DNA from: Niameybacter massiliensis
GTDB taxonomy: Bacteria > Bacillota > Clostridia > Lachnospirales > Cellulosilyticaceae
Reading direction: 5' to 3'
DNA: 64,000 bases
Assembly: GCF_001282685.1 (NCBI RefSeq)
Contig: NZ_LN875035.1
Location: forward strand, 2,156,001-2,220,000
Part shown: positions 7,075 to 13,542 of the stretch, in pieces
How positions within the stretch are numbered: position 1 is the stretch's first letter
Layout of the letters: every line of letters starts with the position of its first letter
Made by a program: the position numbers and the translations under genes
Notes under the pieces: generated by a model
Told to the model about the DNA's origin: nothing
Seen by the model: the letters and a program-made list of their open reading frames with translations, nothing else
Databases searched by the model: none

Positions 7075-7212
7075 TTAAATACAGCACCAAAGATAAATCA
7101 TGAAGCTTGTACTGAGTCCAACGATTATCATCAACTCAAATAACCCTTTCATTGTTTGGTCAAACCATCTGCTGAGGTTATTTTTAAGTGCTCTTTTTTC
7201 TCTGACTGTCAT
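7075..7212 (-). CDS. 45-residue single-pass membrane protein
   Basis: This small leftward frame starts at the ATG at 7212 with AGGGAG about 10 nt upstream. It encodes a basic N-terminal half (MTVREKRALKNNLSRWFDQ) and a hydrophobic C-terminal segment (LFELMIIVGLSTSFMIYLW). It is the first gene behind the leftward promoter at 7238-7266 and lies 41 bases before the replisome organizer gene. Function is unknown. A rightward frame over the same DNA looks less likely. Confidence 0.55.
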   Translation of the reverse strand: MTVREKRALKNNLSRWFDQTMKGLFELMIIVGLSTSFMIYLWCCI

Positions 7213-7229
7213 TATTCAATTCACTCCCT

Positions 7230-7258
7230 TTGACACCAATATAAAAACATGCTATACT
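7230..7258 (+). promoter_or_regulatory. Consensus sigma-A promoter, rightward
   Basis: The -35 box TTGACA (7230-7235) and the -10 box TATACT (7253-7258) are separated by exactly 17 bp. Predicted start is near 7264. The only thing downstream before the terminator at 7290-7329 is a region of about 65 nt with no reading frame, so it should make a short RNA. Confidence 0.75.
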
Positions 7259-7270
7259 GATGTCACCAAT
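7231..7270. repeat. Direct repeats TG(A/T)CACCAAT, candidate operators
   Basis: TGACACCAAT (7231-7240) and TGTCACCAAT (7261-7270) are 30 bp apart. Each repeat covers the -35 box of one of the two overlapping divergent promoters, and each lies at the start point of the other. They are good candidates for binding by the XRE protein encoded just to the right. Confidence 0.5.
7238..7266 (-). promoter_or_regulatory. Leftward promoter of the replication module
   Basis: On the minus strand GTGACA (7266-7261) and TATATT (7243-7238) are separated by 17 bp, each matching 5 of 6 consensus bases. Predicted start is near 7231. It would drive the 45-residue protein, the replisome organizer, the helicase loader and the small genes down to 3800. 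Confidence 0.6.
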
Positions 7271-7329
7271 TTAGTTTTACTAAGCATTTGCTCTTACAAG
7301 ACTGCAATCTTGTGAGGGCTTTTTTATTT
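7264..7329 (+). ncRNA. Putative 65-nt small RNA antisense to the XRE gene 3' end
   Basis: A consensus promoter (7230-7258) is followed within about 65 bases by a strong terminator. Two hairpins are visible: a small TTAGT/ACTAA one (7271-7283) and the terminator stem. About 49 nt (7280-7328) are complementary to the last codons of the leftward XRE gene. No reading frame with a ribosome binding site is present. Acting as an antisense or trans-acting regulator is inference. Confidence 0.5.
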
Positions 7330-7762
7330 CTGTGAGTAACAAGGACATACCTGCTCCTACAACTTCTTCTATTTCCTTCGTTGAACTCCTCCAATCTTCT
7401 TCCTCATCTTCTGTGATTTCATCATCATATGCCATACGTACTAAATCACGTTGTATATCCTCTAGATCATCACACTCCTTCTTGAACATCAAAGTTAAAT
7501 GCCCTACCTTGCGCCTATAGATTGGTGGCAAGATTGCTTTACCTATCTTTGTATAAGTTCTTAAGTATTCATACCCTAACCACTTTGCCCCATAGGCGTG
7601 CATCATTTGGAACACCATATCATCATTGGGTACTACTTGGTCATTTTCATATCTTCCAAGTGTTGTTCTGTCCTTAATGAGTAATAACCCTGTTGCCACT
7701 TCCTGTGTTAACCCAGCCTCTTTACGTGCCAGCCTAAAAATATTGCCATACTCCTTGTTCAT
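7280..7762 (-). CDS. XRE-family helix-turn-helix regulator
   Basis: The 160-residue protein has an N-terminal XRE domain, residues about 6-60 (IFRLARKEAGLTQEVATGLL...TTLGRYENDQVVPNDDMVFQM). It then has a conserved WLGYEYLRT segment and a helical, very acidic stretch (DDEITEDEEED). AAGGAGG lies about 7 nt before the ATG. Proteins of this shape sit between the repressor region and the replication genes in many Firmicutes phages. It may bind the repeats at 7231-7270. Its 3' end overlaps the putative antisense RNA. Confidence 0.75.
   Translation of the reverse strand: MNKEYGNIFRLARKEAGLTQEVATGLLLIKDRTTLGRYENDQVVPNDDMVFQMMHAYGAKWLGYEYLRTYTKIGKAILPPIYRRKVGHLTLMFKKECDDLEDIQRDLVRMAYDDEITEDEEEDWRSSTKEIEEVVGAGMSLLLTEIKKPSQDCSLVRANA
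7290..7329 (+). terminator. Rho-independent terminator, rightward
   Basis: GCTCTTACAAGA (7290-7301) pairs with TCTTGTGAGGGC (7308-7319), a 12-bp stem with two G-U pairs and a 6-nt loop, followed by TTTTTT and a further T-rich tail. It lies inside the 3' end of a leftward gene and has no T-tract in that direction, so it must act on rightward transcripts. Confidence 0.8.
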
Positions 7763-7893
7763 CTACTTGCCTCCTTATATGTAATTGATCCAGTCACATT
7801 CTAAATAAAAATGTGTCTCTGTCAGCTCTTCTTTTATCAGTTACTTCCAGTTATACTAGTCCTAACTTCTTTTGATACGCATTTAAATATGTA

Positions 7894-8082
7894 CTAATCA
7901 TTAGGCACTTCTATATCCATATCCTCACTAAGAGGTGTTGTTAAGAAGCCAATTCTAAAGAGACCTCTTTCCCTGGCTTCTTTAACAGCTTGTCTTGCTT
8001 GTTCCTCTGTGTAAATACCCATTTTTGCTAGTTCTTGACGCCTAGCCTCACGTTTCACTAAGTCTACTTGTTTAGGTTTCAC
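7894..8082 (-). CDS. Small charged phage protein, unknown
   Basis: This protein of about 62 residues starts at a GTG (8082) with AGGAGG 5 nt upstream; an upstream TTG at 8100 would start inside the ribosome binding site. It is highly charged and helical (LVKREARRQELAKMGIYTEEQARQ) with an acidic C-terminus (DMDIEVPND). I do not recognise it. It follows the Cro-like gene after an operator-like site (8110-8122) and precedes the XRE gene at 7762 by 131 bases that hold no other gene. Confidence 0.55.
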   Translation of the reverse strand: MKPKQVDLVKREARRQELAKMGIYTEEQARQAVKEARERGLFRIGFLTTPLSEDMDIEVPND

Positions 8083-8109
8083 TGCTACCTCCTGTTGCAA
8101 GTGTCCTTC

Positions 8110-8122
8110 GAATAATTTGTTC
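8110..8122. promoter_or_regulatory. Fifth copy of the element's operator
   Basis: GAATAATTTGTTC matches the 13-bp palindrome GAACAnnnTGTTC found four times at 8341-8443, with one change. It lies between the Cro-like gene and the next leftward gene, so the repressor may also bind here. Confidence 0.55.
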
Positions 8123-8124
8123 GA

Positions 8125-8319
8125 TTAACTTGCAAAAAAAATTTCATCTACTGTTCTATTTAATATAATTGCTATTTTCTTTGAAAGAGCAAATCCTGGA
8201 GTCCTTTTACCGCGTTCAATCATAGAAATATAATCTTTATGAACCCCTACTTTTTCTGCTAATTGTTCCTGTGTTAATTTAGATTCTACTCTAAATTGCT
8301 TTAATCTACATTCTTGCAA
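8125..8319 (-). CDS. Cro-like XRE regulator
   Basis: This 64-residue protein is little more than one XRE helix-turn-helix domain (QEQLAEKVGVHKDYISMIERG, residues about 17-37). The start is a TTG at 8319 with AGGTGG 8 nt upstream. It is transcribed leftward, divergent from the repressor at 8467, with the operator array between them. That is the standard Cro/CI layout, so it is likely the antagonist that allows the replication genes to be expressed. Confidence 0.75.
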   Translation of the reverse strand: MQECRLKQFRVESKLTQEQLAEKVGVHKDYISMIERGKRTPGFALSKKIAIILNRTVDEIFFAS

Positions 8320-8340
8320 TTCATCACCACCTTTTTAGTC

Positions 8341-8443
8341 GAATATTTTGTTCTGAGACTATAATAACAGAACATATTGTTCGTTGTCAATCTTTTTAAG
8401 AACATTTTGTTCTAAAATATTTTAGTAATCGAACAATATGTTA
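8341..8443. promoter_or_regulatory. Four-site operator array of the lysogeny switch
   Basis: Four 13-bp palindromes of consensus GAACAnnnTGTTC lie at 8341-8353 (GAATATTTTGTTC), 8370-8382 (GAACATATTGTTC), 8400-8412 (GAACATTTTGTTC) and 8431-8443 (GAACAATATGTTA). Centres are 29, 30 and 31 bp apart, about three helical turns, so all face the same side. The second lies between the -35 and -10 boxes of the leftward promoter and the fourth overlaps the rightward -10. The half-site spacing (GAAC-N5-GTTC) differs by one base from the LexA box (N4). Confidence 0.8.
8361..8390 (-). promoter_or_regulatory. Leftward promoter for the Cro-like gene
   Basis: TTGACA (8390-8385) and TATTAT (8366-8361) on the minus strand are 18 bp apart. 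Operator 2 fills the spacer and operator 1 covers the start region, so bound repressor would block polymerase. Confidence 0.75.
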
Positions 8444-8447
8444 TACT
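8439..8447 (+). promoter_or_regulatory. Extended -10 promoter for the repressor genes
   Basis: TGTTATACT is an extended -10 box (TG, one base, TATACT) with no good -35. It overlaps operator 4. The predicted start (near 8454) would leave almost no leader before the GAGGTG site of the repressor gene, so the true start may differ by a few bases. Confidence 0.5.
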
Positions 8448-8466
8448 TTTTGTGAGGTGATAGAAT

Positions 8467-8868
8467 ATGTTATTCGGAGATATTTTAAAAAAACTACGTT
8501 TAGATAAAGGCATTACTCAAAAACAACTTGGAGATATAATTGGTATATCAGATAGAGTTATTGGTTATTATGAAGCTAATAATCGATTCCCAAAAGAAGA
8601 AAAAATAATCAAAGATTTAGCCAATTTCTTTGGTGTATCAACAGATTACCTCTTAGGTAGAACTGAAGATAAGAGTAATACTCAAATTTTAGATGCTGTT
8701 TCTAATAATCCTGAGTTAGTAGATTTTACGAAAGAACTCATGGAACGTGAAAGTATGCAACTTTTATTTAAGCAAGCTAAATCATTATCTGATTCAGATA
8801 TAGGTAAGATAATAAAAATTATTAAAGCCATTGAAGATGAAGAAGATAAACAAAATGGAGTTGATTAA
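8467..8868 (+). CDS. XRE-family phage repressor (CI/ImmR-like)
   Basis: The 133-residue protein has an N-terminal XRE domain (residues about 5-62, with TQKQLGDIIGISDRVIGYYE as the helix-turn-helix and STDYLLGRTEDK closing it). The helical C-terminal part (RESMQLLFKQAKSLSDSDIGKIIKIIKAIE) is probably for oligomerisation. GAGGTG precedes the ATG. It is divergent from the Cro-like gene across four operators. There is no LexA/CI-type autocleavage domain, so derepression likely depends on the ImmA-like protease two genes on. It is a paralogue of the next gene. Confidence 0.8.
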   Translation: MLFGDILKKLRLDKGITQKQLGDIIGISDRVIGYYEANNRFPKEEKIIKDLANFFGVSTDYLLGRTEDKSNTQILDAVSNNPELVDFTKELMERESMQLLFKQAKSLSDSDIGKIIKIIKAIEDEEDKQNGVD

Positions 8869-8874
8869 CTCATT

Positions 8875-9492
8875 ATGTCATTCGCTGATATATTGAAAAA
8901 GCAACGTAGCATTAAAAAAATTTCTCAACGAAATCTAGCTGAAATGATAGGTGTTTCCCAACAAACTATTGGTTCATGGGAAACGGAAAGAACAGAGCCT
9001 GACCAAGTATCTCTAAATAAACTTGCAGATTTTTTTAGTATATCAACTGATTACCTATTGGGTAGAACTGAAGATAAGAGTAATGCTCAAACTTTAGATA
9101 GTGATATAATCCAACTCCCTACTATTAGGATAAAAAGTCTAAGGATTGAAAAAGGATTATCCCAAGAGGAACTTGGTAGTCTTCTTAATATCCAAAAATC
9201 TGCAATTTCTAAGTATGAAAGAGGTGCTCTTGAACCAGGCAAAAGCATGTTGATTAAAATGAGTAGCATATTTAATTGTAGTGTTGATTATTTGCTAGGA
9301 CTCAGTAGTGTTCGTAATGAAAATAACGATCAACGTTCTATAGATAACGATAAAGATCCCCTAAATTTTACAACTCAGTTTATTAAACGTAAAAGTATAC
9401 AGCTTTTATTTAATCGTGTTAAGTCACTATCAGATTCAGATATAGAGAAAATAATTAAATTTATTGATATTATAGAAGATAAAGCGAACTAA
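8875..9492 (+). CDS. Double XRE repressor paralogue
   Basis: The 205-residue protein carries two XRE domains in tandem: residues about 5-62 (SQRNLAEMIGVSQQTIGSWE) and residues about 83-143 (SQEELGSLLNIQKSAISKYE). They are followed by the same C-terminal segment as the previous gene (R.S.QLLF...KSLSDSDI.KIIK). The linker STDYLLGRTEDKSNAQ.LD is nearly identical in both proteins. It looks like a tandem gene duplication followed by gain of a second DNA-binding domain. It starts 6 bases after the first repressor stop and is cotranscribed with it. Confidence 0.8.
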   Translation: MSFADILKKQRSIKKISQRNLAEMIGVSQQTIGSWETERTEPDQVSLNKLADFFSISTDYLLGRTEDKSNAQTLDSDIIQLPTIRIKSLRIEKGLSQEELGSLLNIQKSAISKYERGALEPGKSMLIKMSSIFNCSVDYLLGLSSVRNENNDQRSIDNDKDPLNFTTQFIKRKSIQLLFNRVKSLSDSDIEKIIKFIDIIEDKAN

Positions 9493-9531
9493 ATGAAATC
9501 GTACAAAAGAAGAAGCAAGGGGTTGCTAATA

Positions 9532-9867
9532 ATGGATAAAATACAATTACTAGATGAGCCATTGATACGCTCATTATTAGATGAAACCATATCTTTTTAT
9601 GAAGTAATGAATGCTTACAATATACAAACACAGGTCGCCTTTGTACTCCCTCCCAGTGTATATGGGTTTGTTTTCCTAAGCAAAAATTCAAATTATTATA
9701 TTATACTAAATGGGAATATCAATTACGAAACACAGGTCAGAACCTTTGTGCATGAAGTTAAACATATTGTTGAGGATTGTCCAAAACATAACTACATAAT
9801 AGGTATTGATATGCAACACACTGAATTAGAAGATGATTCAGACTTACAAAAAATATTTAATTTATAG
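9532..9867 (+). CDS. ImmA/IrrE-type metallopeptidase
   Basis: The protein of about 111 residues has the zinc-protease motif HEVKH (HExxH) near residue 77 and an acidic third-ligand region after it (TELEDDSD). AAGGGG lies 9 nt before the ATG at 9532; an ATG at 9493 directly after the previous stop has no ribosome binding site. In ICEBs1 and several phages ImmA cleaves the XRE repressor ImmR when DNA is damaged or on cell signals. Its position right after the two XRE repressor genes supports that role here. Confidence 0.8.
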   Translation: MDKIQLLDEPLIRSLLDETISFYEVMNAYNIQTQVAFVLPPSVYGFVFLSKNSNYYIILNGNINYETQVRTFVHEVKHIVEDCPKHNYIIGIDMQHTELEDDSDLQKIFNL

Positions 9868-9869
9868 AT

Positions 9870-9891
9870 AGAGCCTATAGGGCTCTTTTAT
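9870..9891 (+). terminator. Short hairpin with T-tract before the recombinase
   Basis: AGAGCC (9870-9875) and GGCTCT (9881-9886) flank a 5-nt loop and are followed by TTTATTTT. It lies between the immA-like gene and the recombinase gene and probably reduces read-through into the recombinase during lysogeny. Confidence 0.65.
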
Positions 9892-9910
9892 TTTAGAAAG
9901 GAGTTATAAC

Positions 9911-11827
9911 ATGAAAGCTGCATTATACGTCCGTGTATCTACACACTTTCAAATAGATAAAGATTCTTTGCCATTTCAGCGCCAAGAATTAATTAACTAC
10001 AGCAAATACGTTCTTGGTAATGACAACTATGAAATCTTTGAAGATGCTGGGTACTCTGCTAAAAATACAGATAGACCTTCCTATCAAGCTATGATGTCTA
10101 GAATTAGATCTGGTGAGTTCACACATCTTATTGTATGGAAAATAGATAGGGTATCTCGTAACCTTTTAGATTTCTCTAGCATGTACGAAGAACTTAAAAA
10201 GTATAATGTTACATTTGTTAGTAAGAATGAGCAATTTGACACTTCTTCTGCTATGGGCGAAGCCATGCTTAAAATCATTTTGGTCTTTGCAGAGCTTGAA
10301 AGAAAGCTTACTGCTGAACGTGTAACTTCTATTATGCTCTCTCGTGCAGAAAAAGGCCTCTGGAATGGTGCCACTGTACCTTTAGGCTACAAATGGTCAG
10401 ATGAAATTAAATTCCCTGTAATAGATGAAAATGAAGCTTCTACAGTGCGATTGATTTATGACCTCTATCTTCAGCTACGTTCTACTACTAAAATTGCTCA
10501 GCATCTGAATACCAATCATATTCCTACTAAGCGTAATGGAACATGGGTAGCAAAAACAGTTAACGATGTCTTACGTAATCCTTTTTATATTGGAACTTAT
10601 CGCTATAATATGAAAGATCAAAAACGCAAACTCAAAAAAGAAGATGAATGGATTATCATTGAAGATAATCATGAGGGTATTATTGATAAACCTATCTTCG
10701 AACAGGTTCAACATATCTTAGAGGATAATTATAATGGGAATAGCCAATACCAAAGAGAAAACATACATACTCATATCTTCTCTAGTCTTGTTTACTGTAG
10801 TAAATGTGGCACTCGATTTTGGGCTGGATTAGATAGCCCTCGAAAAAAAGATGGCTATAGACCTAGCCGATATGTATGCTATAAAAATAATAATGGCTGC
10901 CAAAATATTATAAGTGATGTAACACTCTTACCTTTTATCCTTAACTTCATTGCTAATTTTATTAGACTTAATCACTCTACTTTAAACAATCTATCTCTAA
11001 AGAGCATTGAAAAAACACTCTTAAGAGGTAAAGCATTTGTGGATGTTATAGGAATTGATCACTTTGCACTTGAGAGCACCTTTAAACGTATGGCTACTGG
11101 TTTACATGATGAGCTAGAACTAAATAGTGACACTGCTACAGAATCAAAAGTTATCCAAACAGATGAAATGGAATCACTTGAAAAAGAAAAGAAAAAATAT
11201 GAGAAAGCATTAGAACGTTTAGAATCCTTATACCTCTTCTCTGAGGATAGCATGAGCCAAAAGGATTTTATCTTTAAGCAAAGAGATTTAAAACAACATC
11301 TTGAACAAATCAATGCCAAATTAGCAGCTCTTAATATCCCTCAGGCAAAAGATAACCTTGCAGATCTATCCTGGTTAGATGATATTCAGTACTTTATCCT
11401 TATGGATAAGATACAAAATACTATAGGCATTGATTATCGTGAAATATTAAACCTTATTGATATAGAAGTGTTAAAAGAATTTATTAGTAAGATCGTGGAA
11501 GAAATCCACGTACAAGATAAAAAAGTAATGTCTCTAAAACTTTCTAATGGCATTACCTACAAATTTGCTTATAAAGAACATACACAAATTCGGACCAGAG
11601 AACATTTACTCTATAGAAAATATGAAGATACACTATTAGAACTTTTGAATACAAAAATTCAAGTGACAAGAAAAGATGTAGAAGAAACTATTCCACTGGG
11701 ACGTGTAACCATTGGCAAGCTTATTAATGAATTTATTGAACGTGGCATTATTGTACGCTGTGGTGCTTCTACTGCTACTTACTATACTTTAGTAGAAAAT
11801 AAGGATTTTCCTAGAGAAATACTATAA
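9911..11827 (+). CDS. Large serine recombinase (integrase)
   Basis: The 638-residue protein begins with a resolvase-type catalytic domain (residues 1-150): the nucleophile is Ser10 in YVRVSTHFQ, with Arg8 and the KIDRVSRN segment (R80, R83). A recombinase domain follows (about 165-270). Next come a zinc ribbon (CSKCGTRFW ... YVCYKNNNGC, about 297-335), a coiled coil (about 415-470) and a C-terminal region. Length and order match large serine integrases that insert phages and integrative elements in one direction unless a directionality factor is present. AAGGAG precedes the ATG. It is the last gene before the host junction, so attR should lie within about 100 bases of its stop. The coiled coil and extra C-terminal part are longer than in minimal members. 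Confidence 0.92.
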   Translation: MKAALYVRVSTHFQIDKDSLPFQRQELINYSKYVLGNDNYEIFEDAGYSAKNTDRPSYQAMMSRIRSGEFTHLIVWKIDRVSRNLLDFSSMYEELKKYNVTFVSKNEQFDTSSAMGEAMLKIILVFAELERKLTAERVTSIMLSRAEKGLWNGATVPLGYKWSDEIKFPVIDENEASTVRLIYDLYLQLRSTTKIAQHLNTNHIPTKRNGTWVAKTVNDVLRNPFYIGTYRYNMKDQKRKLKKEDEWIIIEDNHEGIIDKPIFEQVQHILEDNYNGNSQYQRENIHTHIFSSLVYCSKCGTRFWAGLDSPRKKDGYRPSRYVCYKNNNGCQNIISDVTLLPFILNFIANFIRLNHSTLNNLSLKSIEKTLLRGKAFVDVIGIDHFALESTFKRMATGLHDELELNSDTATESKVIQTDEMESLEKEKKKYEKALERLESLYLFSEDSMSQKDFIFKQRDLKQHLEQINAKLAALNIPQAKDNLADLSWLDDIQYFILMDKIQNTIGIDYREILNLIDIEVLKEFISKIVEEIHVQDKKVMSLKLSNGITYKFAYKEHTQIRTREHLLYRKYEDTLLELLNTKIQVTRKDVEETIPLGRVTIGKLINEFIERGIIVRCGASTATYYTLVENKDFPREIL

Positions 11828-11870
11828 AATAAAAAGTCGTCTATCCATTATATATCAATGAATAGACGAC
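11827..11870 (-). terminator. Terminator stem at the element's right end, leftward T-tract
   Basis: GTCGTCTATCCATT (11836-11849) pairs with AATGAATAGACGAC (11857-11870) with one mismatch. On the minus strand the stem is followed by TTTTTATTTT, so it terminates leftward transcription coming from the truncated mtaB promoter. It may also stop the recombinase transcript rightward, though no T-tract follows there. Confidence 0.7.
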
Positions 11871-11889
11871 ATCATATGTACTTTCACTT

Positions 11890-11902
11890 TATGTCACCCT
11901 AA
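11890..11902. other. Inferred attachment-site junction (attR)
   Basis: The host reading frame of mtaB is intact down to the TG of the expected cysteine codon (11896-11895) and then meets a TGA stop. The crossover therefore lies at or just left of this point. The exact core dinucleotide cannot be fixed without the other end of the element. Confidence 0.5.
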
Positions 11903-11944
11903 TGTATACGTCGCTATATATTTATTTTCAGTATTTTGATTCAT
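11894..11944 (-). pseudogene. mtaB: 5' fragment of mtaB cut off by the element
   Basis: A leftward frame starts at the ATG at 11944 with AGAGGAG about 7 nt upstream. It encodes MNQNTENKYIATYTLG and then hits TGA. MtaB (YqeV), the radical-SAM methylthiotransferase that makes ms2t6A37 in tRNA, begins with a short lead-in and then YTLGCKVNQYE, whose Cys is an iron-sulfur ligand. The fragment fits that lead-in exactly up to the first two bases of the Cys codon. In B. subtilis yqeV follows yqeU (rsmE) and prmA, also in this neighbourhood. The rest of the gene should be beyond the left edge of the window. Identity is inferred from 16 residues plus context. Confidence 0.65.
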
Positions 11945-11990
11945 TTTTTTCTCCTCTTAAAAACTTATTCTACGATTCACTCATTACATA

Positions 11991-12019
11991 TTGACACTCT
12001 ACCATATTCCATATATGAT
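11991..12019 (+). promoter_or_regulatory. Sigma-A promoter of the HPr-like gene
   Basis: TTGACA (11991-11996) and TATGAT (12014-12019) are separated by 17 bp. Predicted start is near 12026, 22 bases before the ATG. Confidence 0.75.
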
Positions 12020-12047
12020 ACAATTAACATTGTAAGGAGGAATAAGC

Positions 12048-12278
12048 ATGACATCTGTAACCATTAGTTTAAACTCAATAGAAAAAGTAAAACAATTTGT
12101 TAATCTAATCAGTAAATATGATGGGGACTTTGATTTAACCTCTGGTAGGTACGTCATTGATGCAAAATCTATAATGGGTATTTTCAGTCTTGACTTAAGC
12201 AAACCTCTTAAGCTTGATATTTATAGCGATCAAACAGCGAGTGTGCTTATGATGCACCTAAAAGAATTTGTGGTTTAA
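12048..12278 (+). CDS. HPr-like protein lacking the phosphohistidine
   Basis: The 76-residue protein aligns with HPr over its whole length: the DAKSIMGIFSLDLSK segment corresponds to the NAKSIMGVLSLAA region around Ser46 of HPr. The N-terminal GLHARPA motif with the phosphorylated His15 is replaced by LNSIEKVKQF. It therefore cannot relay phosphate in the PTS, but the regulatory serine site is kept, as in Crh, the HPr paralogue of Bacillus. A regulatory role is inference. AAGGAGG precedes the ATG, and it is transcribed alone between mtaB and thiI. Confidence 0.8.
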   Translation: MTSVTISLNSIEKVKQFVNLISKYDGDFDLTSGRYVIDAKSIMGIFSLDLSKPLKLDIYSDQTASVLMMHLKEFVV

Positions 12279-12300
12279 TCTAAAAAAGATAACTATACAT

Positions 12301-12337
12301 TAAAAGTCTACTTTTTCAAGTAGACTTTTAATTTTTT
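12301..12337. terminator. Strong terminator between convergent HPr-like gene and thiI
   Basis: TAAAAGTCTACTT (12301-12313) and AAGTAGACTTTTA (12318-12330) form a perfect 13-bp stem with a TTTC loop, followed by ATTTTTT on the plus strand. It mainly serves the rightward gene; for thiI the A/T-rich base of the stem may act as a weaker terminator. Confidence 0.85.
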
Positions 12338-12360
12338 GCTCAAAATCTTTAGAAATCTGC

Positions 12361-13542
12361 TTATACAGTAACAACTTCTGTATCGTCAATTGCTTTTTGA
12401 ATCATTTCTTCGATACAATCTGCAAGCTGAAGTTCTGAGTGTTGAATAATCTCAAGTTTTGGTTTTGTCTCAGGATGCTTTGGTACAAAGATTGTACAAC
12501 AGTCTTCATATGGTAAAATAGAAGTTTCATAAGTATCAATCCTTTTAGCAATTTGAACAATCTCTTCTTTGTCAAAACCAATAAGTGGTCTAAATACTGG
12601 CATACTACTAGAATCATCTGTTACAACCAAACTATGCATTGTTTGACTTGCTACTTGCCCAATACTTTCACCTGTAATAAGCGCTTGACTGCCACCTTCA
12701 CGTCCAATGCGTTGTGCAATTTCCATCATAATACGACGCATAATAATTGTAAGTTGTTCATGTGGACATTTTTCATAGATTGCCATTTGGATATCTGTAA
12801 ACGGTACAACATGTACTTTCATTTGACCAGTATAAAGCGCTACTTTTTTTGCTAAGTCAATAACTTTTTGTGTTGCACGTTCACTTGTGTATGGTGGGCT
12901 ATGGAAGTAAACTGCATCAATTTCTACACCACGTTTTGCAATCATCCAACCTGCTACCGGACTATCGATACCACCTGAAAGAAGAAGTGTGGCGCGACCA
13001 TTTGTACCATAAGGCATACCACCTGCACCTTTGTAAGTTCCCGCATAAACATAAGTTTCATTTCTAATTTCAACATTTAAAAGTACATCTGGATTGTGTA
13101 CATCTACGGTTAATTGATCAGGAAATGTATCTAATAAATAGCCACCAAGTTCAGCATTTACCTCCATAGATGATACTGGGAAACGTTTATCTGCTCGTTT
13201 TGTATTTACTTTAAAAGTTAAACGTTCTTTTGTTTCAAACTCTTTTTTCATATGCGCTACTGCTAAAGTTTGAATAGCTTCCATAGAACGTTCATTCATT
13301 TTAATCCCATATGAAATACCAATAATACCAAAGATACGGCTTAATCTTTCCATAATTACTTCTGGTTCAATACTATTATCCGCAGGTTCTACTGTAATAC
13401 GCCCTTGTTCTTTTCTAACCTCAAATTTCCCAATCGGTTTAAGATTTTTTCTAATTGTTGCTACTAATCTATTTTCAAAAATAAATCGGTTCTTACCTTT
13501 AATGGCAAGTTCCCCGTATTTGACTAAGAAAACATTTGTCAT
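12361..13542 (-). CDS. thiI: tRNA 4-thiouridine synthase ThiI
   Basis: ThiI adenylates U8 of tRNA and transfers sulfur to make s4U, and in many bacteria also supplies sulfur for the thiazole of thiamine. The 393-residue protein has an N-terminal ferredoxin-like and THUMP region (residues about 1-165) and a PP-loop ATPase domain with SGGIDS at 189-194. It lacks the C-terminal rhodanese domain of E. coli ThiI, as usual in Firmicutes, where a dedicated cysteine desulfurase delivers sulfur. That enzyme is encoded directly upstream with a 4-base ATGA overlap. Confidence 0.95.
   Translation of the reverse strand: MTNVFLVKYGELAIKGKNRFIFENRLVATIRKNLKPIGKFEVRKEQGRITVEPADNSIEPEVIMERLSRIFGIIGISYGIKMNERSMEAIQTLAVAHMKKEFETKERLTFKVNTKRADKRFPVSSMEVNAELGGYLLDTFPDQLTVDVHNPDVLLNVEIRNETYVYAGTYKGAGGMPYGTNGRATLLLSGGIDSPVAGWMIAKRGVEIDAVYFHSPPYTSERATQKVIDLAKKVALYTGQMKVHVVPFTDIQMAIYEKCPHEQLTIIMRRIMMEIAQRIGREGGSQALITGESIGQVASQTMHSLVVTDDSSSMPVFRPLIGFDKEEIVQIAKRIDTYETSILPYEDCCTIFVPKHPETKPKLEIIQHSELQLADCIEEMIQKAIDDTEVVTV

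Noticed and set aside
7100-7315. Rightward 71-codon open frame
   Set aside because: No ribosome binding site; it lies opposite the small leftward membrane protein and the promoter region and covers the terminator stem.
8341-8443. LexA (SOS) boxes
   Set aside because: Half-sites GAAC and GTTC are 5 bases apart, not 4, and the array fits phage repressor operators better.
11999-12202. Leftward frame opposite the HPr-like gene
   Set aside because: It is the complement of a recognisable HPr-like gene with its own promoter and ribosome binding site.
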